The notes under the pieces are model-generated. The model was not told the origin of the DNA, made no database searches, and saw only the letters and a program-made list of their open reading frames with translations. Below are positions 7,170 to 14,646 of a DNA stretch of 21,781 bases, one piece after another; positions within the stretch are counted from its first letter, which is position 1; the number at the start of each line of letters is the position of its first letter. Position numbers and translations under genes: made by a program. The DNA comes from Clostridiaceae bacterium. GTDB taxonomy: Bacteria > Bacillota > Clostridia > Saccharofermentanales > UBA5734. The DNA lies in the NCBI GenBank assembly GCA_012727965.1, contig JAAYFZ010000403.1, forward strand, positions 1-21,781, in the 5' to 3' direction.

Positions 7170-10100
7170 TCAGCTCCTCTCAATTTCTCTCATTTCGAAA
7201 GCCTCAATGACATCATTTTCTTTCAGGTCATTGAATCTCTCTATGCCAATACCACATTCATAGCCTGTGGATACTTCGCGGGCATCATCCTTGAAGCGTT
7301 TGAGCGATGACAGCTTGCCCTCATTTATGACTATACCGTCACGGACTATACGTACATCACTTGAACGCAGGATTTTGCCATCAGTTACATAACAACCGGC
7401 AATTGTACCAACACCGCTGACCTTGAAGATCTGTCTAACCTTGGCATGGCCAAGTACATGTTCCTCAAACTGAGGTGTGAGCAGACCCTTCATAGCAGCC
7501 TGGATATCTTCGATAGCGTTATATATAACTCTATACATACGCAGATCGACGCCAACTTCTTTTGCCAGATCAGCAACATTGGCAGCAGGTCTGACATTGA
7601 AGCCGATAACTATAGCGTTAGATACTTCTGCCAGACGGATATCGTACTCGGTGATTGCACCAACGGCACCATGGATAATGCGTACACGTACTTCCTTGTC
7701 TTCACTCTCGTTCAGCTTCTCAAGAGACTGTTTGACAGCCTCAACACTACCCTGTACATCGGCTTTGACAATTAAGTTCAGGTCCTTGACTTCTCCTGCC
7801 GCCATCTGCGAGAAGAGGGTATCAAGAGACATTCTTGAGCTGGCTTTCAGCTGTGATTCACGCTGTTGTGATCTACGCTTATCGGCCAAACTACGCGCTA
7901 CTCTCTCATCAGTAACAGCATAGAAGATATCACCGGCCTCAGGAACCTCAGGCATACCAAGTATCTCAACTGGTACAGAAGGTCCTGCTTTCTTAACTTG
8001 ATTGCCTTTATCGTCAGTCATAGCTCTGACATGGCCAATAATTGAACCGGACACGATCGTATCCCCTGTACGAAGTGTACCGCGCTGAACCAACACAGTA
8101 GCGACAGGTCCGCGATTTTTATCAAGCTTCGCCTCGATGACTGTGCCTTTTGCCTGTTTGTCAGGGTTAGCTTTCAGCTCCATAACATCGGCGGTAAGCT
8201 GGACCATTTCGAGAAGTTCATCCATATTTTTCCCGCTAAGTGCAGAAACAGGAACCATAACAGTCTGTCCGCCCCACTCTTCAGGGATCAATTCATATTT
8301 CGAAAGCTCCTGCTTAACTCTGTCGATATTTGCGCCTTCTTTGTCTATCTTGTTAATGGCGACAATTATCTCTGTCTTGGCAGCACGTGCATGGTTGATA
8401 GCTTCGATAGTCTGCGGCATGACACCGTCATCAGCTGCAACAACCAAAATAGCTATATCCGTTACCTGTGCACCACGTGCACGCATGGTTGTAAAAGCTT
8501 CATGACCAGGCGTGTCGAGGAATGTTATCTGTCTGCCTCCGCTAACGCGAACTGTATAAGCACCAATATGCTGGGTTATGCCGCCGGCTTCGCCGCTGGC
8601 AACTGAAGCAGAACGGATATGGTCAAGAATAGAGGTTTTACCATGATCGACATGTCCCATAACAACTACAACAGGAGGTCTCGGCTGTAGATCCTTCTCA
8701 TCATCATCAGTATCGTCGAAGAGAATATCTTCTTCTGTAACCTCGATCAGCTTCTCGCAGGTTATACCGAACTCACCAGCAAGTATTTCAGCCGTGTCAA
8801 AATCTATTTCCTGATTAAGTGTGGCCATAACGCCCATCTTCATCAGTCTCTTAATAACTTCTGCTGAGGTTTTCTTAATGGCCTCAGCGAATTCCTTGAC
8901 AGTCAGGTTGTCTGGCAGTTTTACATGAGTAAGAACAGCCTTGACAGCAGGTGTAGATGAAGCACGCTGTTGATTACGGCGATTGCCTCTGCCACGTCCT
9001 CTTCCCTTAACAGGATCTTTGTAGATCGTCTCGAGAATCTTCTCATCGTTTAATGCGTCTACACCTTGTCCAGACAGCTCAGCTGCCTGTTTTTTGAGTG
9101 TTTGATGTTTATCCTTGGTCACAGCAGCAGGATTGCTGAATGTCTTCTTAGGCTCGCGCTTGTCATCTCTCTTATTGTTCTTATCAAAGGCATCCCGCGC
9201 AGCAAAGTTAGTTGCTTTTGCCTGTGGCAGAACATCTCTTAACTCGCCTGCAGGTCCGGTCTTCTTAGGTTTGCGGCTCTGTGAACGTGCGCCATTGTTC
9301 TGGTCATCATCGTCCTTATCCTTATTGAAACCGCCGCCGAATCCACCGCCGGCATTATTCCAACCGCCTGGTCTGGCGCCTCCCTGAGGAGGTCGATTAC
9401 CATATGGCCTTGCGCCCTGCGGGCCACCCTGACCCTGAGGTCTGCTATTATATGGTCCTGAACCCTGAGGCCTGTTATTGTTAAACTGGCCACCGCCCTG
9501 AGGTCTGTTATTGTTATACTGACCGCCGCCCTGAGGTCTGTTATTGTTATACTGGCCGCCGCCTTGGGGTCTGTTGTCGTTGTACTGGCCGCCACCCTGA
9601 GGTCTATAACCGTACTGACCTTGCTGTGGTCTGTCACTGCTATAACTGTTAAGTGGACGGTCGCCATGAGGTCGATCCAGTCTCTCTCCAGGCTGACTGC
9701 GAACATAATTGCCCGACTGCGGACGTACAGGTGGTCTGCCTTTGTTTTCAGCGCCTTGATTCTCAAGATATTTGCCCTGTTGAGGACGAATAGGCGGTTT
9801 GGCAGCAGGTTCTGTCTTTTTAGCAGGCTTCACAGGATGAGCATCTGCTTTCTTCTCTGCAACTTCAGGTTTAGCTGCAGGCTCTTCCTTCGGTTCGTCA
9901 ACGGCTGTCTTGGCTTGTTCAGCTTTGACAGTAGCAGTCTTGACGGGTTGAGCCTTGGCTGGAGTCTCTGCAGGCTCGCTTACGGCAGCTGGTGTTGTTT
10001 TATCAGAATCAGCTGTTGCCTTCGCTTTTGTAGTTTTTTTCTTCTCAACAACAGGCTCTGCAGCCTTTTCTTCTATCTTCTCAGCAGATTCTTTGGAGTC

Positions 10101-10373
10101 TTCGGATTCGGTTTTCTGCTCTTCTGGCGCTTTTTTGGCAGCCTTATTAACCTTGACTACCTTAACAACTCCGGTAATCTTCTTGCCGGAAACACCTTGC
10201 ATAGTAATGGTAGGTCCTGCTGCCTCCTCATTCTCATGAGTTGCTTCAGCGGCAACCTTATCATTCTTCTCATCATTAAGCTTATTGGTACTAGAGGTGC
10301 TTTTTGTCTTCTTGTCCTCAGCTTTTGCCTTACTCTTATTAAGAGTCTCACCAGAATTGTCTTTTTTTACCAT
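7170..10373 (-). CDS. infB: Translation initiation factor IF-2 with very long low-complexity N-terminus
   Basis: IF-2 is the GTPase that brings fMet-tRNA to the ribosome and promotes subunit joining. The GTPase motifs are intact: G1 GHVDHGKT (residues 573-580), G2 in GGITQHIGAYTV, G3 DTPGHE, G4 NKID, G5 SALSG, followed by the usual IF-2 domains to a normal C-terminus. The conserved IF2-N helical domain begins near residue 486 (LPDNLTVKEFAEAI). The first roughly 485 residues are low complexity: Lys/Glu/Ala-rich (about 1-210), then Arg/Pro/Gln/Gly/Asn/Tyr-rich with 11-residue repeats (about 250-314), then more basic and Gly-rich sequence. I chose the ATG at 10373, which has AGGA six bases upstream in a GGAGG-rich leader; the upstream TTG at 10394 overlaps that leader. 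The product is 1067 residues, long for the family because of the N-terminus. Confidence 0.97.
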   Translation of the reverse strand: MVKKDNSGETLNKSKAKAEDKKTKSTSSTNKLNDEKNDKVAAEATHENEEAAGPTITMQGVSGKKITGVVKVVKVNKAAKKAPEEQKTESEDSKESAEKIEEKAAEPVVEKKKTTKAKATADSDKTTPAAVSEPAETPAKAQPVKTATVKAEQAKTAVDEPKEEPAAKPEVAEKKADAHPVKPAKKTEPAAKPPIRPQQGKYLENQGAENKGRPPVRPQSGNYVRSQPGERLDRPHGDRPLNSYSSDRPQQGQYGYRPQGGGQYNDNRPQGGGQYNNNRPQGGGQYNNNRPQGGGQFNNNRPQGSGPYNSRPQGQGGPQGARPYGNRPPQGGARPGGWNNAGGGFGGGFNKDKDDDDQNNGARSQSRKPKKTGPAGELRDVLPQAKATNFAARDAFDKNNKRDDKREPKKTFSNPAAVTKDKHQTLKKQAAELSGQGVDALNDEKILETIYKDPVKGRGRGRGNRRNQQRASSTPAVKAVLTHVKLPDNLTVKEFAEAIKKTSAEVIKRLMKMGVMATLNQEIDFDTAEILAGEFGITCEKLIEVTEEDILFDDTDDDEKDLQPRPPVVVVMGHVDHGKTSILDHIRSASVASGEAGGITQHIGAYTVRVSGGRQITFLDTPGHEAFTTMRARGAQVTDIAILVVAADDGVMPQTIEAINHARAAKTEIIVAINKIDKEGANIDRVKQELSKYELIPEEWGGQTVMVPVSALSGKNMDELLEMVQLTADVMELKANPDKQAKGTVIEAKLDKNRGPVATVLVQRGTLRTGDTIVSGSIIGHVRAMTDDKGNQVKKAGPSVPVEILGMPEVPEAGDIFYAVTDERVARSLADKRRSQQRESQLKASSRMSLDTLFSQMAAGEVKDLNLIVKADVQGSVEAVKQSLEKLNESEDKEVRVRIIHGAVGAITEYDIRLAEVSNAIVIGFNVRPAANVADLAKEVGVDLRMYRVIYNAIEDIQAAMKGLLTPQFEEHVLGHAKVRQIFKVSGVGTIAGCYVTDGKILRSSDVRIVRDGIVINEGKLSSLKRFKDDAREVSTGYECGIGIERFNDLKENDVIEAFEMREIERS
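9433..9627 (-). repeat. 33-bp tandem repeat inside infB encoding Gly/Gln/Asn/Tyr/Arg-Pro units
   Basis: Four consecutive 33-bp units occupy 9463-9495, 9496-9528, 9529-9561 and 9562-9594. The middle two are nearly identical; the outer units differ by several bases. A shorter 30-bp variant (9433-9462) and a diverged copy (from 9595) flank them. The period is a multiple of three and stays in frame, so the protein gains 11-residue units of the form RPQGGGQYNNN. Adjacent near-identical copies are prone to copy-number change by slippage or recombination. There are no spacers, so this is not a CRISPR array. Confidence 0.9.
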
Positions 10374-10416
10374 AATATTTCCTAATTCCTCCAAATTATA
10401 TCTTGCTATTACTATC

Positions 10417-10758
10417 TCATATATTTGCCTCTATATCTGTTTCTTTCTGCAGTTTGTGTAGCTCCAGAAGCCTGTCGGCGAAACCTTTATCGGCTATCAA
10501 TATAGCAACTCTCTCAAACTTGCCGGTCCAGTGGCCCATATCTTCACGTGTTCCACAACTGATCACAGTGATGTTTCTTGCATCTGCTATCCTCTTCAGC
10601 TTATCAGCACCATTAGGTGCCATATCTTCAGCTAAGATCAGAAGAAAACCTTTTTCTCTTCTTAATCCAATCTCAACCGCATCGGAACCTGTTATCACTT
10701 TTCTGGCTCTGGTTGCTAATCCCAGCAATCGCCAGAAAGCAGATCTATCAGCTGTCAT
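10417..10758 (-). CDS. YlxQ-type L7Ae-family RNA-binding protein
   Basis: This 113-residue protein fits the L7Ae/L30e/S12e superfamily. It opens with a segment similar to YlxQ (FWRLLGLATRARKVITGSDAVE), continues with a hydrophobic strand followed by AEDMAPNGADKL, and has a later ITVISCGTREDMGHWTG stretch. Members of the superfamily bind kink-turn RNA; the exact target of YlxQ is not established as far as I know. The gene sits exactly where Bacillota keep it, between ylxR and infB. Its ATG (10758) lies 11 bp inside the end of ylxR, and a 43-bp gap separates it from infB. It belongs to the translation operon on the basis of position. Confidence 0.88.
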   Translation of the reverse strand: MTADRSAFWRLLGLATRARKVITGSDAVEIGLRREKGFLLILAEDMAPNGADKLKRIADARNITVISCGTREDMGHWTGKFERVAILIADKGFADRLLELHKLQKETDIEANI

Positions 10759-11026
10759 CCTGATCCAGTGCCTCCATTTCAGCCAGAAGCTGTTCTATTG
10801 TCTCACCATCCAAGGCTTGTTTCAGTCCTCTATCCAGGCGTCTTCCCTTGACAGCGTTCTCTATGCATTGTCTGTTGCGACACACATAAGCTCCTCTGCC
10901 AGGTAGTCTGCCCCCGGGATCCAGACTTACGATTCCGTCCTTGCTGGCTGACAGTCTGATAAGCTCCTTCTTGGGCTTCATTTCCCTGCATGATACACAC
11001 ATGCGGCTGGGCGTTTTCTTCGCCAT
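10748..11026 (-). CDS. rnpM: YlxR/RnpM family protein (DUF448)
   Basis: The 92-residue product shows the YlxR signature: an N-terminal RMCVSCREMKPKKELIRL segment with a Cys pair, then GGRLPGRGAYVCRNRQC with the GRGAY motif and two more cysteines, and a basic helix (KGRRLDRGLKQAL). B. subtilis YlxR has been reported to bind the RNase P RNA and to modulate RNase P activity (renamed RnpM); a nucleoid-associated role has also been proposed. The family call is solid; the RNase P role is carried over from B. subtilis. It starts 22 bp after the nusA stop and overlaps ylxQ by 11 bp. Confidence 0.92.
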   Translation of the reverse strand: MAKKTPSRMCVSCREMKPKKELIRLSASKDGIVSLDPGGRLPGRGAYVCRNRQCIENAVKGRRLDRGLKQALDGETIEQLLAEMEALDQDDS

Positions 11027-11048
11027 ATCAAACTCTCACTCCTGCGCC

Positions 11049-12203
11049 TTACTCCATGTCTGTTTCTGTCGTCTCGAGCTCCTCTTCATTATCTTCAAAA
11101 TCATCCGGAGCCGTTTCATCAACAGCCTGCTCGAACCTGGACATCAATTCTTCCTCAAGCACTGCTCTATATTGAGCTTCACTCTTGATATCGATCTTCC
11201 AACCGGTCAGTCTTGCGGCCAGTCTTGCATTCTGGCCTTCTCTGCCGATAGCCAGCGAAAGCTGATGATCAGGTACGACCACCCTGGCAGCCTTGTCATC
11301 TTCATTTATATCAACTCTGACGACTTTTGCCGGGCTGAGAGCATTGCTTATGAAATCAGCAATATCAGGGCTCCACTCAATTATGTCAATTTTTTCACCC
11401 ATGAGCTCATCCATGATTGCCTGAACGCGCAAACCACGTTGACCTACACATGAACCAACACTGTCGACATTTTCGTCTCTTGAGGCAACAGCTATTTTAG
11501 ATCTTGAACCGGCCTCACGAGCTACTGATATGATCTCAACAACACCTGTTGAAATCTCAGGAACCTCCTGTTCAAAAAGCTTGCGTACAAGATTAGGATG
11601 ACTTCTCGATACATATACGATCGGTCTGCCCTTTTTCTCATCCACCTTAAGAATGTAGAATTTCATACGCTGATTGAAGTTGTATCCGTCAGTTCTAACC
11701 TGTTCATTGTATGGAAGAACTGCTTCAGCCCTGCCAATATCAACAATTACTTCACGTCTGTCTTTGCGCTGGATAACACCAGCTGACAGTTCGCCGATCC
11801 TATTGCTGAATTCATTCTGGATACGTTCTCTCTCAGCACTGCAAAGTTTCTGATTGATAACATTTTTCGCTGTCTGAGCAGCCAGTCTGCCGAAATCCTG
11901 AGGTCTTAGCTCATACTCCATCATATCGCCAAGCTCAAAATCTTCAGAAAGAGCTTTGGCTTCTTCTAGAGTCATCTCGGAATTGCTGTCCTCGACCTCT
12001 TCAACAACAGTTTTTGTGAGAAAAACTCTCATTTCACCATTTTCACGGTCTACTTCCGCTCTGATATTTTCAGTTGTCTTGGCATCAAATTCCCTCTTAT
12101 AAGCAGAAACCAGCGATTCTTCGATTGCCTCAAATAACATCTCGGCATCGATTCCGCGTTCCTTCTCCAGAAGTTTTATCGCCTCAATCAATTCAGCATT
12201 CAT
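11049..12203 (-). CDS. nusA: Transcription termination/antitermination factor NusA
   Basis: NusA binds RNA polymerase and nascent RNA and controls pausing and termination. The 384-residue protein has the polymerase-binding N-terminal domain (1 to about 130, starting MNAELIEAIKLLEKERG), an S1 domain at about 137-200, and two KH domains with RNA-contact loops GQRG (254-257) and GREG (320-323). The C-terminus ends in an acidic tail (EDNEEELETTETDME). It lacks the extra C-terminal repeats of proteobacterial NusA, as expected for Bacillota. The ATG has AAGGAG nine bases upstream and follows rimP after 42 bp. Confidence 0.97.
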   Translation of the reverse strand: MNAELIEAIKLLEKERGIDAEMLFEAIEESLVSAYKREFDAKTTENIRAEVDRENGEMRVFLTKTVVEEVEDSNSEMTLEEAKALSEDFELGDMMEYELRPQDFGRLAAQTAKNVINQKLCSAERERIQNEFSNRIGELSAGVIQRKDRREVIVDIGRAEAVLPYNEQVRTDGYNFNQRMKFYILKVDEKKGRPIVYVSRSHPNLVRKLFEQEVPEISTGVVEIISVAREAGSRSKIAVASRDENVDSVGSCVGQRGLRVQAIMDELMGEKIDIIEWSPDIADFISNALSPAKVVRVDINEDDKAARVVVPDHQLSLAIGREGQNARLAARLTGWKIDIKSEAQYRAVLEEELMSRFEQAVDETAPDDFEDNEEELETTETDME

Positions 12204-12245
12204 GCCTGCATTCTCCTTCCAGTATCTGTCTAAATACTACTTAAG

Positions 12246-12716
12246 CTATTCAAATCTGATCATTCGTTTTATTCTAGCCGCATCAGCTGTTTTGAAGCTG
12301 AGCACTTCTCCATTGTCTGTCTTGATCACAACTGTTTCTGCAGAGGAAGGCATCAATATTCCTTCAAATATTTTACGCTCTTCCAGAGCCTTATACAACT
12401 TGACCTCTATCCATTCACCTTGGTATCGTTCAAAATCTCTTGCGGTCTTAAGAGGACGTTCTAAACCGGGAGATGACACTTCAAGATAGTCATGATCTTT
12501 TATTTTTAATTCATCATCGATGATTGGATCAGCCAAATGACTGACATCGGTGCAGTCATCAAGACCGACTCCGCCTTCTTTGTCGATGAAAATACGCAAA
12601 AACCTCGACGAACCTTCTTTGACAAAAGCGACGTCGATCAATTCAATCCCCATTTCAGCTATTCGAGACTCAAGTGCTTCAAAAACACGCTGAGCCTGCT
12701 GTGATCTTTCTGCCAT
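12246..12716 (-). CDS. rimP: Ribosome maturation factor RimP
   Basis: RimP assists assembly of the 30S subunit. The 156-residue protein has the two-domain layout of the family: an N-terminal alpha/beta domain with the motif LRIFIDKEGGVGLDDC, the family signature YLEVSSPGLERPL near the middle, and a C-terminal SH3-like domain (from about residue 95). The ATG at 12716 has GAAAGGG seven bases upstream. It is the first gene of the operon, transcribed from the promoter at 12802-12830 through a short leader holding a strong hairpin. Confidence 0.96.
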   Translation of the reverse strand: MAERSQQAQRVFEALESRIAEMGIELIDVAFVKEGSSRFLRIFIDKEGGVGLDDCTDVSHLADPIIDDELKIKDHDYLEVSSPGLERPLKTARDFERYQGEWIEVKLYKALEERKIFEGILMPSSAETVVIKTDNGEVLSFKTADAARIKRMIRFE

Positions 12717-12744
12717 CCAATAACCCTTTCAGAACATGATACAA

Positions 12745-12775
12745 ACAAAGAGCGGGGAACCCCCCCACTCTTTGT
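12745..12775 (-). promoter_or_regulatory. Strong hairpin in the rimP operon leader, terminator/attenuator-like
   Basis: The arms ACAAAGAG (12745-12752) and CTCTTTGT (12768-12775) are perfectly complementary. After one mismatch, GGGG (12754-12757) pairs with CCCC (12763-12766) around a five-base loop. Read in the operon direction, the stem is followed by TTTGT, a modest U-rich run, as in intrinsic terminators. It lies about 20 nt after the predicted transcription start and about 28 nt before the rimP ATG, so it could attenuate transcription or protect or mask the leader. Read the other way there is no T-run. Regulation is inferred; the hairpin is seen. Confidence 0.6.
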
Positions 12776-12801
12776 CAATAAGCAAATGTCATTCCTTGGC
12801 T

Positions 12802-12830
12802 ATTATACCAGTCCACATACCATAGTGCAA
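12802..12830 (-). promoter_or_regulatory. Sigma-A-type promoter for the rimP-nusA-infB operon
   Basis: On the minus strand TTGCAC (12830-12825) and a perfect TATAAT (12807-12802) are 17 bases apart. The -10 is preceded by TGG, giving an extended -10. The predicted start of transcription is near 12795, leaving a leader of about 80 nt before rimP. This is the best promoter match in the window. Confidence 0.8.
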
Positions 12831-13042
12831 TAGTAGCAGAGGTGATGCGATTCGCCTGAAAATTGCTTTTGACACTGTATTGTGAATCAGCGCAAACTCT
12901 TCTCTCGTTGAGCTTTCGAAGCAATTTATATTGTGCATAATACACCGTTTATAAGGTCACTTAATTTAATTTATTCGTCATTATGTTGAATATACAGTTG
13001 CTATTTTGTTGATTTATAGAAGTATAAAACTGATGTAAGGTC
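12831..13042. other. AT-rich intergenic stretch with no recognisable gene
   Basis: This lies between the divergent rimP promoter and the upstream side of the P-loop gene. It contains short odd palindromes (for example GCGATTCGC at 12847-12855 and GCTTTCGAAGC at 12912-12922) and several AT-rich -10-like words, but I see no convincing ORF, RNA gene, riboswitch or second strong promoter. Confidence 0.5.
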
Positions 13043-13071
13043 TTCTTTTCAATAAGCATTTAGGTTACAAT
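13043..13071 (+). promoter_or_regulatory. Possible promoter for the small P-loop NTPase gene
   Basis: TACAAT (13066-13071) is a good -10 element. A poor -35 match, TTCTTT (13043-13048), sits 17 bases upstream. Transcription would start near 13078, about 43 bases before the chosen ATG. This is a weak call based on one good element. Confidence 0.4.
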
Positions 13072-13120
13072 GAGTAAAAGTCAGACGTCGATCTGATAAA
13101 ACGCAAAGGGAGTGATGCTT

Positions 13121-13543
13121 ATGGTCAGAATACTTGTAGGCAGCAAAGGAAGCGGAAAAACAGCACGTCTTGTAGACGACCTCAATGCACAGGCACAGAG
13201 TGACGCACACAATGTAGTGTGCATACAGTATGGACATCGACTTGATAGACTGGTGAAATACAAAATCCGTCTGGTCGATATCATGGAATACCCGGTCGAG
13301 GGTTACCAGGAGCTTCTGAGCTTCATTGCCGGTATAAGTGCCAAGGACTACGACCTGACACATGTTTATATCGACAGTATTTACAAAGTAGCTGGCAGCA
13401 AGGATATAGCCCAGCTCGAAACTTTCTTGGGAGATTTGGAGGAATTCTCCGAGAGAAATGATCTGCATGTATCGATTATCCTCAGCGCTCAAATTGAAGA
13501 GCTACCCGACTCAATAAGAAAATATTGTCAGAAGTTCGAGTGA
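13121..13543 (+). CDS. Small P-loop NTPase of unknown function
   Basis: The 140-residue protein begins with a Walker A motif GSKGSGKT (7-14) right after the first beta-strand, and has a likely Walker B strand ending in Asp85 (HVYIDS). A later strand, VSIILSAQIEELP, resembles the core strand of RecA/ASCE-type NTPases. There is no membrane segment, zinc site or added domain. It looks like a compact single-domain protein of a kind I recognise from Clostridia, often annotated only as ATP-binding. I cannot assign a function. Three in-frame starts exist (GTG 13112, ATG 13115, ATG 13121). The ATG at 13121 is chosen because AAAGGGAG ends 8 bases upstream and the Walker strand starts normally. The gene stands alone on the plus strand, diverging from rimP and converging on ilvC. 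Confidence 0.8.
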   Translation: MVRILVGSKGSGKTARLVDDLNAQAQSDAHNVVCIQYGHRLDRLVKYKIRLVDIMEYPVEGYQELLSFIAGISAKDYDLTHVYIDSIYKVAGSKDIAQLETFLGDLEEFSERNDLHVSIILSAQIEELPDSIRKYCQKFE

Positions 13544-13567
13544 TCTCGAAAACTCTGAAGGAAATAA

Positions 13568-13599
13568 AAGAGGCTGTATCCGCTTGGATACAGCCTCTT
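13568..13599. terminator. Bidirectional intrinsic terminator between the P-loop gene and ilvC
   Basis: A perfect 14-bp stem (13568-13581 with 13586-13599, core GAGGCTGTATCC) encloses a GCTT loop. On the minus strand the stem runs into TTTTATTTCC, a good U-tract, so it should terminate ilvNC transcripts. On the plus strand the following bases (TTCTGCATTAATT) are a weaker tail, but it probably also ends the P-loop gene transcript, whose stop codon is about 25 bases upstream. Confidence 0.88.
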
Positions 13600-13626
13600 C
13601 TGCATTAATTCCGCAATCTTTTTATA

Positions 13627-14628
13627 TTATACTTCTATCTCGTTATTCCAGCTCATCATGGATCTAAGTTCACGTCCGACCTGTTCAACCTGATGCTCTG
13701 ACTCAATTCTGCGTCTCGACATGAAATTAGGTCTTCCGGCCTGATTTTCAACTATCCAGTTTCTGGCAAATACGCCCTCCTGGATTTCTTTTAAAACCTT
13801 TTTCATTTCCTGCTTGGTATCATCTGTGATGATACGGCGGCCTACACTGTAATCACCGTATTCAGCAGTATCGCTTACAGAATAGCGCATAAGTGACAAA
13901 CCACCTTGAGCAATCATGTCAACGATCAGTTTCATTTCATGAACACATTCATAATATGCATTTTCGGGATCATAGCCAGCTTCAACCAAAACCTCGAAGC
14001 CAACCTTCATAAGTTCTGAAACACCTCCGCAAAGAACAGCCTGTTCACCGAAGAGATCTGTTTCAGTTTCCTCACGGAAGCTGGTCTCAAGCATACCTGC
14101 TCTGGCAGCACCGATACCATAACCATAATCGAGAGAAATATCACGAGCTTTACCCGATGCATCCTGATAGACCGCAAATAATCCAGGAACACCTCTACCG
14201 GCTTTGTACTGGCTTCTTACAGTATGACCAGGGCCTTTGGGAGCGACCATGAATACATCTACGTCAGCTGGTGGTACTATTCTGCCGAAATGAATATTGA
14301 AACCATGAGCAAAAGCAATCGCCTTGCCTGCCTTTAGATTCGGTAAGATGCTCTTCTCATAAAGCTCCGGCTGCTTCTCGTCATTGATCAGAATCATGAT
14401 GACATCAGCTCTGGCACTGGCCGTTGCCGCATCAGCAACCTCAAGACCAGCTGCTTCAGCCTTTGCCCAGGATTTACTGCCCTCATAGAGACCGACTATT
14501 ACCTTGAAACCGCTCTCATGTAAATTCAGCGCATGGGCATGACCCTGGCTGCCATATCCTATAATTGCTATGGTTTTGCCGTCCAGCGCATTAGTTCTGC
14601 ATTCATTTTCCTTGTAGATCTTTTTCAT
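13627..14628 (-). CDS. ilvC: Ketol-acid reductoisomerase (class I)
   Basis: IlvC rearranges and reduces acetolactate or acetohydroxybutyrate in valine, leucine and isoleucine synthesis. The 333-residue protein has the Rossmann motif IGYGSQGHAHALNL (23-36), the AHGFNIHF segment with His108, the APKGPGHTVR segment, and the magnesium ligands Asp191, Glu195, Glu227 and Glu231, so it looks catalytically complete. The loop that contacts the adenosine 2'-phosphate reads VGLYEGSKSW (45-54): where NADPH-dependent forms often carry a basic residue, this one has Tyr48 followed by Glu49, which may shift preference toward NADH (inference). The ATG has GGAGG seven bases upstream, 18 bp after the ilvN stop. 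The pair is closed by the hairpin at 13568-13599. Confidence 0.97.
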   Translation of the reverse strand: MKKIYKENECRTNALDGKTIAIIGYGSQGHAHALNLHESGFKVIVGLYEGSKSWAKAEAAGLEVADAATASARADVIMILINDEKQPELYEKSILPNLKAGKAIAFAHGFNIHFGRIVPPADVDVFMVAPKGPGHTVRSQYKAGRGVPGLFAVYQDASGKARDISLDYGYGIGAARAGMLETSFREETETDLFGEQAVLCGGVSELMKVGFEVLVEAGYDPENAYYECVHEMKLIVDMIAQGGLSLMRYSVSDTAEYGDYSVGRRIITDDTKQEMKKVLKEIQEGVFARNWIVENQAGRPNFMSRRRIESEHQVEQVGRELRSMMSWNNEIEV

Positions 14629-14646
14629 GTTTTCTCCTCCTGCTGT

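Noticed and set aside
9433..9627. Regular repeats considered as a CRISPR array
   Set aside because: Units are contiguous without spacers, 33 bp long and in frame within infB.
9564..10385. 273-codon open frame on the plus strand opposite infB
   Set aside because: It is antisense to the low-complexity part of IF-2, has biased, Leu/Phe/Ser/Arg-rich composition with no recognisable motif, and lacks a convincing ribosome binding site.
12773..12778. TTGACA word on the minus strand as a second rimP promoter
   Set aside because: No -10-like sequence lies 16-18 bases downstream; the region there is the GC-rich hairpin.
13049..13492. 147-codon open frame on the minus strand opposite the P-loop gene
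   Set aside because: The plus-strand frame has Walker motifs, a good ribosome binding site and a terminator; the minus-strand frame is Cys/Tyr-rich with no motif.
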